Shown here: positions 56,864-64,000 of the stretch, in pieces
Layout: every line of letters starts with the position of its first letter
Numbering within the stretch: position 1 is the first letter of the stretch
Source of the DNA: Vermamoeba vermiformis
Taxonomy: Eukaryota > Tubulinea > Echinamoebida
Length of the DNA: 64,000 bases
Direction of reading: 5' to 3'
Assembly (NCBI GenBank): GCA_045837725.1
Contig: JBEWZL010000264.1
Coordinates: 22,082-86,081, forward strand
Notes under the pieces: model-generated
The model's database searches: none
Told to the model about the DNA's origin: nothing
Seen by the model: the letters and a program-made list of their open reading frames with translations, nothing else
Translations under genes and position numbers: made by a program

Positions 56864-59800
56864 AATGAAAAGGCAATTGAGCGGTGATCTTGAAGACAAT
56901 CCAGGTATTTTCTTTCCTTAAATCCTTGCTTACTTTTATTCGCTATATTATCTTAAAAACCATCGTATAATTCAAAATTATGCTAAACTGAGCTTTGTAC
57001 ATTTTTTCTGGAAATAAAGAAACAAGCAGAAGCTGCATCTGTGTTTCCAGTCCTTGGATCTAATAACTAACGCATCAATACAATTAAATTAATTATAAAA
57101 TACTAATAAATTACTCTTTTAGGTCCTACCAAGAAGCAGAAACTTGGCTCGGAAAATCGATCAGCCTCAGACATTCTTAATTTCATTGAAGAGAATCAAA
57201 ATATCGTGGAAATATTACAAGAAAATACAAAAAATAGAGGTACGAGTAATATATCCTATCTTAATCGAAATGATAACATAATTCTGACAGATCTTGACGA
57301 AAATTTTGACGACGCAGAGCAGCTATCAACTTCTCTTGCCCAATTCATAAAATCTGTTCAATATGACGTAAGTGAATAGCTTCGATTATTGAATGATCAG
57401 TACAAGTATTCTATGGCTTTTTCTCGCGTACCGGATGTACTTCCTAAATTTATTTCTATTATTAGGCCTTCGATATCGACTTCGTTGTTCGAACAGTTTC
57501 AAAAGCTAGACAGAACAAAAATCTTAATAGGCGCAAGTTTATTAAGCAGCTTGTAGATCCACCAAAACCCTTGACCAATTTATCCATTCTTTATTACATG
57601 AATGCTGGTGGCGTATTTACTACAAAAGAGTATTTGACGGCACTCGATGTTAAGTACTACAAAACAGTCGTAAAGAATTTATCAGAATTATTCAACAAGA
57701 AGAATTTCGAAGTTTTTGATGGTAAGACCCTCCGTTAGATGCAACTCAGTTCTTGATCAGAAGTAACTCTTTTCTTCAGAAATATTCATGCAGTGCATAG
57801 AGTTGTCATTTAACGAGGAGAGAAGGTACGTACACGTCGCGGATCCACGCAGAATAACTACTAAAATTGGTTTGAGCAGCACGAGCCTATTCACCGAAGT
57901 TTTATCGCTATTTAATCTGCATAATATCTTTTCGTAAGTATGAGATATAATAATAGAGTTCAGGCGGAACTAACTGTTCGTACAGGGACGAAGAAAGTTT
58001 TACCTTGGCGAAGCATTGCATTGACGTTATTAAGACATGTTCAGTATCTATTGCTGATAGGTTCTTATCTTTATTATGGACAAACCTAATGTCGACAACG
58101 ACGAAGGAAAATTTACTAGGTAATTTAACACGTACGAGAAATTTTAGAAGTCGGATCTAACTAAAGTACCCGACAGAAATCTTCTATAATATCTTGGAAA
58201 GGAAGAAAAATACGAACATTGCTGAAGCAATCGTCTCGCCGTTCCATGGACTGCTATTCGATGAGTTTGTATCGTACTTCCACGAAGGCAAGATCGTCGA
58301 TACAATTTTCGAATTGGTCAAGTGCAACGAGATCAAATGGTCAACAGCTTTAGTATTTTTCTTATATTTGAACGAGTCTGAGGCACCATTCGCAGTACCA
58401 ATGCTACAAAAGATTTCGCAGCTGACCCAAGATCTGCTATCCCACGCTATCGTGCACGAGAGCACACAATGCTTACAAGGTACGAGCTCGATATTTTGTG
58501 TTTCAGTAGTGACTGACACCTCCTAATAGCGTGCATAATTATTGTTTATATACTGTCAACACGGGCTGAAGATAACGATCAGCTACAGACCTACTCGAAT
58601 TGGTTCAAAAGGAATTTTATCGAAGAAGCAACGAGCGTGCTGAAGTCAAAGAAGTCCAGACAGCTCCTTATTACTAGTTTAGAGGCTGTTGTTCATACAA
58701 AAGATTTCTATCTGCTACAGGTACGTACGATCCGGATCCTGATGTCCGATCTAACAATCTTTTTCAGATCCATAGCAACTTGGTAGAGAGAATACCCAAG
58801 ATCCGTAATATGGCAAGTTCTTTTATGGCCAAGTCAAAGAGTGGCTTATTCAATTGGGACAAGCAATTCTCGTTCCGTCATTTGTTCCCGCGCACCGAGC
58901 ATTTACCTTCATCGCAACAAAATCAAAATATCGTCAACAAAGTCAGCTCTATATCATCACGAGATCCATCAGTAATAGCATTCAAAGCCGTAAAGAAGTA
59001 CTTACAGTACGTAACGAAACAAAGTTCCGAGAATTTTATTATTTTAATTTTTATTTACGTCAGAACGAATGAAGTGCCACAATTTGTGCTACAAATGCGT
59101 ATTTTGAACCCGAAAGTATTTTTAAATTCTTTTGCACCGGCGTTGAAAAAGCTATCCAACGAGAGTTCAGTGAGCAGCCAAAACACCGCGCAAGGTGCCA
59201 GCAAACTGTTAAAGCACTTAGTTAAATTGAAGCACTTGCCACAACGAGTATTACTCGAAGAAAATTCGGAGCAAGACGATGACGTGATGATTGTTGAGAG
59301 CAGTTTTGATGTCTCGATCCAATTGGACAACGATCAGGCAATATTACAAGATCTGGATCAGCTCCTGAACAAAAAAGGTACGTTCTTAGTATACGTAATA
59401 CTAGTATACTAATAATATCTAATATTATTAATAGAGTACAAGACTATTGGCGAGAGAATCGGAAGCGACGCCAAAAAATTGCCGCTGTTTATTGATTGGC
59501 TGATTACTACTGTGCCAAAGTACAATACGGACGTTATAGCCCTAATTGCTATGTGCGAATCTTTAATCAAGAATGCCAATAATATTCCAACACTCGAAGA
59601 AAAGTTGGTGAAGAAAGCTCGATCCGATCTCGAAGGATGTTCGTTACTTTTGGCATTGACTGGGTACCTTGCCAACAAACATAAGCTCAATATAGTACGT
59701 AATATAATATAAATTACAAGTTATGTCTAATTTTGTATTCTAGGAAATCGTTGACAATGTTTTTCGTTCATTCTCGTTCAAGAACGTACAAGCGCTTAAA

Positions 59801-61728
59801 GAATTCACAGCATTTTCGTTATATTACTTGAATTATATGACGTTATGCACTAAGCGCACAAACGAAGGCTTCTTACCAACTTTTGCAAGTCAACATTTGT
59901 TTTGGATCTACAAACGAATGAAAGCTTACGGCAAGAACCAACGAATAGAAGTGCTTAAATACAAAGACTTGTGGAAAGATCTAGCGGCAGTATTTGAAAA
60001 AAATGGATTTTCACGGTCATACAGTTATCGCTCGACAGCGTTACTGAATGCAATTCCGATGAAAAAATTTATTGGATTGGAACTGGCGTTTGAAGAGAAC
60101 GAATTATTAGAGGTGCCTTCAATAGCCTCAATTACCCAGTATATTAATCAAATGGTCAAAGTTTGTTTGAAAGGCGAGTTTGGATCTTCCGTGGAAAAAT
60201 TCACGTCATTTTTATTGATGGAACTGATGCAACGAGAATGCAACAAAATCGAAGTCCAATATTCAAATTATTCAACCACGTTCTTACTGCTCATAGAACA
60301 AAAACTACGTGAAATGTTCTTGCAATTAACACCTACAAAATTATCTGCTGGTTGGCTCGCTGATCGATTGTTAGAAGTCACGAAGATTTATTCGACCGAC
60401 AAGCACGTCAAAATGATAGCAAATTTCATTTGCAGAGTTATTCCGCCGAGCTTATTCTTTAACTCGTTACAACTTAAACGACGAGTCATGGAAATGAGTC
60501 ACAGCAAACAAAACTTTTCAGATTTGTTCAGGTAAGTCCCGCGAAATTTCACTTTTTTATCTAGTGATTTTTTGACGTCTATTTTTGCAGCTTGTATTTG
60601 CAGCCAGATTATGTTTACGAAGCAGTCGAGGCATCTAACATCGAGTACAAAGAATTGCAAGTACGTATCTCGTATTGTAATATCAACTTATATATATATA
60701 ATAATCTATTTGTTAGTCGTGTTTGGTCGATCATACAACTGTTGTCCGAGTGTTGTTTAGAAACTGGAAAAACGTCCCACATTCAACCAAGACAAACTCG
60801 TTGTTCAAGTTCGTATCATCACTCTACGAGTTCGTTAACTACGTGTTATATTCATCGTAAGTACTAGCTATTTATACGCGTTATTTTGGCGCTAATAGTG
60901 GCTTTTTTCAGGGAACCGTTGGATCACGTTTTAATCGCAAAAATGGTTAAGACAAACGAGTTCTTAGTCTTTGATAGTATTATAGCAGCGATACTCAATA
61001 TTGAAGTGCCTTATAGTAATACGTAAGTCTTAAAAATTGAATCAATTTTTTTTTGGCGTTGTTGACTAACCAGATCCCACAAGTGAAAATGCCTATCCTT
61101 TACTTTTTGATAGACATGCAGCTGAGAATTCAAAAGTGATCGAGGAGCTATTCACAAATCGTTTAGTGCCCTTCATAGAAGTATTAGCTGAAGTAAGTCA
61201 AAGGCTCACTAGATCCGGAGCCTAACTCACTTTGAAAAACAGAAATTCAACGATCAGTTTACGGAGTTCTTTGGCCAAATTCTTCGTCGGTTAGAGCTTC
61301 ATATTCAAAGAGAAGGATTTGACGAGCTCGGAATGTTCCTCTTATCAAAGCTGATCCAAACCTCTTTCACGATCCAGCCACATCTAGTTTTACAACTCGA
61401 AGCTTGCGACACTACGCAACAATTATTATTCTTTGCTTCGATAACTCAGATAGGAGAGCAAATTGAATTGGATCTAAGCGAACAAACGAACGACGATTGG
61501 CTGGCATTGTTGCTCAAAGTATTTTTGAATCTGCTTCCAGCGGATGTGGCACTACCTTCATTTTTAGCATTCGATAAGAAGGCGCTTATGGATCAAACGA
61601 CTGAGGTTATAAGACATTTGATAGAAGTGGCCAATGTTGGAGCAGTACAAAAGATTGACATTGAGACTAAGATCGAACTTCAAGATCTGGCTCCATCTCT
61701 GTACGAAGCTATATCTAGCAAATCATAG
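56864..61728 (+). CDS. Large helical protein of unknown function (~1,240 aa, ~18 exons)
   Basis: ATG 56864 (MKRQLSGDLEDNP) and a basic segment PTKKQKLGSE that resembles a nuclear localisation signal lead into an almost entirely helical chain. Exons splice in frame through to TAG 61726-61728, with the longest at 59743-60531. Segments such as FVLQMRILNPKVFLNSFAPA and SAGWLADRLLEVTKIYST have the look of alpha-solenoid scaffolds such as Fanconi anaemia core proteins. That resemblance is weak and I do not assign it. An acidic stretch with EENSEQDDDVMIVESS lies near the middle. Two introns (57826-57879 and 59009-59065) are multiples of three with no stop, so retention would keep frame. Confidence 0.6.
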
Positions 61729-62048
61729 AGTTATAAGTCGTATAAACAAATATGGTGGTATAAATTTATTTCGAATTTGACGTGAGAAGACTACACGGAG
61801 TTAGGTTCAACTTTGTGTTGCGTTACAACTACGAACTGCAGGCACTTTATAATTTTAACTTAATTATACAATTTCTGATTTTTATACTAATATGTTGTTC
61901 AATTATCCGGTCTCTTGCGGTGTTACTTGGTCCCAATAGCGAACTTTTTTATGAAGTGTATTTTGGGGACGACTTATTAATTGTTATAGTTTTATCAAAT
62001 AATAGCTTAAAGATAGCCGAATAAGAGCAACAAAAAACTGAATTAATT
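61729..62048. other. Intergenic stretch of 320 bp, nothing recognisable
   Basis: AT-rich spacer between the helical protein gene and the BTB gene, both plus strand. A hydrophobic open stretch (61782-62024) has no ATG and no domain resemblance. No repeat or RNA gene is seen. Confidence 0.35.
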
Positions 62049-63474
62049 ATGGAGGATACAACTGCCATGCAATTGAAGATTGACGATCTTCAAAATCAGA
62101 TCAAAATTCTGTCACTTTCTGCCTTATCAGCGAATGGTTCATTTGCTCTTAGTGATAGAATTAAGCTCAATGTTGGAGGTAATTAGCAATTTAATTAATT
62201 TAGTCTTTAGATCGGATTATTTTAGAATTCCATTCCAGTTTATAATCGATCGTTTGTACAAATTAAAATGATGATCTATGTAATATAGTATATCTGTGCA
62301 ATAATAATAATTTTTTAGGCCATATTTTCGAAACTACAACGCAGACTTTAAGAAAGTATCCAGATTCGATGCTTGGTGCAATGTTTTCTGGCAGATTTGT
62401 AGTGGAAACTGATAAAGATGGTAAGTGCGTTATAAATATAGTTAAGGAGTTGTTTCAAGATTTAATAATTAATTTTTAAAAATACGCATCCGAATTTAGA
62501 GCACGATTTTACTTCACTATTGAGGACTTTATTAATTATTCGCATAGGATTTTATTTCTTAGATAGGGATGGGCCATCTTTTCGCTGTATATTGAATTTC
62601 TTACGCGACGGCATCGTTCCACGTCATTTAACGAAAGTAGATCTGGAGTTCCTCATCAACGAAGCGGAATATTTCGGAATAACTGAATTAATCAAGGCTA
62701 TTAATACCGCTCCTATAAACGGATCCTCATCAGACACAATCTCAGTCCACAAAATTGAGCAGATTCCGGATCACATCTACGAGTTTGGTCTGCCTAAGCA
62801 AGAAAATCAAATATTCCACTTTGATACTATGCGCGGCTATTCATTCGAGGTTAGCAAGCCAATGAAGCTCGAATCAGCTCAACTTCTCGTCAGTTCAGAG
62901 AAACCTTTTGACGCTGAAGCCTATTTATTGCTTGAAAAAGGAGCTGTAGCACTTCAAACTGGCACTAAAATTAGCAATAGTAAGTCCTTGTTATTAATAG
63001 ATTATCATTGAACTTTGTTGTGACTTACTGGCGAAATTCCGTTTTATGTACTTACAGATCCAGCTTTTCTCTTTATTCAATATCACTACTGTACTAGTAA
63101 AGTATTGGTTAAAAATCAGTTTTATTTATATAATATTATATTATGATTAGTTTTCATAATATCGTACATTTTAAAGTAATTTTTTTGAGCGTGTGACTGA
63201 CCATGTTTCAGTTGTGTCCGACGAGCCCATATGGGTCACATCGCACTTCACGCCAGTAGAATTAGTTCCAGGTACGCGCTACACTATCGTGTGGTCATTT
63301 TCGCCGAAATCAGGCTACGTCTATTACACCGAGAACGGCTCAAACCCACAGCTGGGCCGCGATTTCGGACCTTTTACTGTTTACGGCCGTAAAGTACCCA
63401 GTAAGTGGAATATCGAGAGCAACTACTATAATATTAGAATGCGTGTCTCTGCTAAGAATATTGGCGACAAGTAA
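62049..63474 (+). CDS. KCTD-type BTB (T1) domain protein with PHR-like C-terminal domain (303 aa, 4 exons)
   Basis: Exons 62049-62178, 62319-62420, 62563-62979 and 63212-63474 join in phase 1 to 303 aa. After a short coiled coil (MQLKIDDLQNQIKIL) comes a T1-type BTB domain: RIKLNVGGHIFETTTQTLRK, SMLGAMFSGRF, then DRDGPSFRCILNFLRDG and YFGI. KCTD proteins oligomerise through this domain and commonly act as cullin-3 adaptors. The C-terminal ~150 residues (HFDTMRGYSFEVSKPMKLES, W-V-T-S-H-F-T-P-V-E-L-V-P-G-T-R-Y) form a beta-sandwich-like region that resembles PHR-type domains; its function is not known. Confidence 0.78.
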
Positions 63475-63618
63475 GGTGTTCGATTGGACCAAATCCGGAT
63501 CCAAAAAATTGAATGAAATTTCTCCGTTCGGAACCTATTGTAAATAGGAGGAGTTTTATGATAATAAACTGCTGTAACTAGGCAAGATTTTGATATTTCC
63601 AAGAAATTACTTCAGGTT
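63475..63618. other. Short convergent intergenic gap
   Basis: 144 bp between the BTB gene (plus) and the EGF-repeat gene (minus). It contains AATCCGGATCC (63488-63498) and otherwise AT-rich sequence. Confidence 0.4.
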
Positions 63619-64000
63619 TTAATTTACAGCTTCGTAGCCTTTTTGTCGCTTGGCATTTGCGTACTTCCATTTCGCCAAATAATATACTCTTATGCTTAAC
63701 AATAGAGCTCCACATATAGACAAAGATACGACTAATAAGGTTAGATCATTTTGACAAATGTCACCGTACTTCAATCCAGGACACAAACATTGAGTGGTAT
63801 TGGTGCATCCGCCTCCATGCATTTGACAATCATTGCAGGTGTACTGACAAGCAGGTCCATAATATTCCTTGTGACATGTGCATGCTCCATTCAAGCTGCA
63901 ATAACCATTTACGCATGGATCGCAAGTTTTTTCGCATCTATCGCCGTAATAGCCTTCGTTACATTCGCAGCCATTACTTCTGCAATATCCATTGCCCGAA
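63619..64000 (-). CDS. 3' end of an EGF-repeat single-pass membrane protein (5' part outside window)
   Basis: The frame is open from the right edge to the stop at 63619. It encodes tandem EGF/laminin-type modules (GYCRSNGCECNEGYYGDRCE, then GACTCHKEYYGPACQ, then QCLCPGLKYGDIC), one transmembrane helix (LTLLVVSLSICGALLLSIRV) and a short basic tail (AKWKYANAKRQKGYEAVN). It is therefore a type-I surface protein, as in adhesion or phagocytic receptors. The N-terminus and any signal peptide lie beyond 64000. No intron is seen within this piece. Confidence 0.75.
   Translation of the reverse strand, partial: SGNGYCRSNGCECNEGYYGDRCEKTCDPCVNGYCSLNGACTCHKEYYGPACQYTCNDCQMHGGGCTNTTQCLCPGLKYGDICQNDLTLLVVSLSICGALLLSIRVYYLAKWKYANAKRQKGYEAVN

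Noticed and set aside
1-64000. Mobile elements, CRISPR arrays, rRNA
   Set aside because: No transposase, reverse transcriptase, terminal repeats, spacer arrays or rRNA-like sequence were recognised.

Overview
The window is nuclear DNA from an intron-rich, gene-dense, AT-leaning unicellular eukaryote. Most genes are cut by introns of about 50-110 nt with GTAAGT or GTACGT donors and TTTAG/TCAG acceptors, and intergenic gaps are usually a few hundred bases. The protein set (calponin-homology plus LIM protein, kelch-RING, F-box proteins, PTEN-like phosphatase, LRR and Cys-rich surface proteins, poly-Asn tracts) suggests an amoebozoan or similar amoeboid protist. That placement is inference from gene content, not a species call.

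Layout. 1-0.6 kb: the 3' end of an unknown + gene converging on a small - gene. 0.75-2.2 kb: an F-box/leucine-rich gene (-). 2.4-10.9 kb: one huge helical-repeat gene of about 2,690 codons (-), most of it a single 5.9-kb exon. 11.2-13.4 kb: a BPI/LBP-type lipid-binding secreted protein (-). 14-17 kb: kelch/coiled-coil/RING protein (+). 17.1-18.7 kb: a small secreted protein (+) facing a C2H2 zinc-finger gene (-). 19.1-21.6 kb: a basic three-repeat protein and a CH-LIM protein (+). 22-24.3 kb: a second F-box gene (+). 25.4-26.7 kb: an Atg29-like protein (+). 27.5-31.8 kb: a surface protein with 14 Cys-rich repeats, nearly one exon each (+). 31.9-34.9 kb: an LRR transmembrane protein without kinase (-). 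35.6-42.8 kb: F-box/beta-helix/armadillo/SPRY, apparently one fused gene (+). 43.0-44.7 kb: DUF2306-cytochrome b5 reductase fusion (+). 44.8-48.7 kb: a mitochondrial-type protein and CDKAL1 (-). 48.9-51.2 kb: a coiled-coil protein and a GATA factor (-). 51.9-56.6 kb: PTEN-like phosphatase with PH and C2 domains (-). 56.9-61.7 kb: an unidentified helical protein (+). 62.0-63.5 kb: a KCTD-type BTB protein (+). The right edge holds the 3' end of an EGF-repeat membrane protein (-).

The genes do not form an operon or a single pathway. Recurrent themes are ubiquitin ligation (three F-box proteins, one RING protein), cell-surface or secreted proteins, phosphoinositide signalling and tRNA modification. 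I see no mobile element, CRISPR array, rRNA or tRNA.

The most unusual signal is a set of single-base frame breaks inside otherwise well-preserved coding sequence. In three genes the upstream frame runs into TAA or TAG followed by C, and the downstream frame resumes in +1. This could be +1 frameshifting at weak-context stops, very short introns, or assembly indels; the sequence alone does not settle it.
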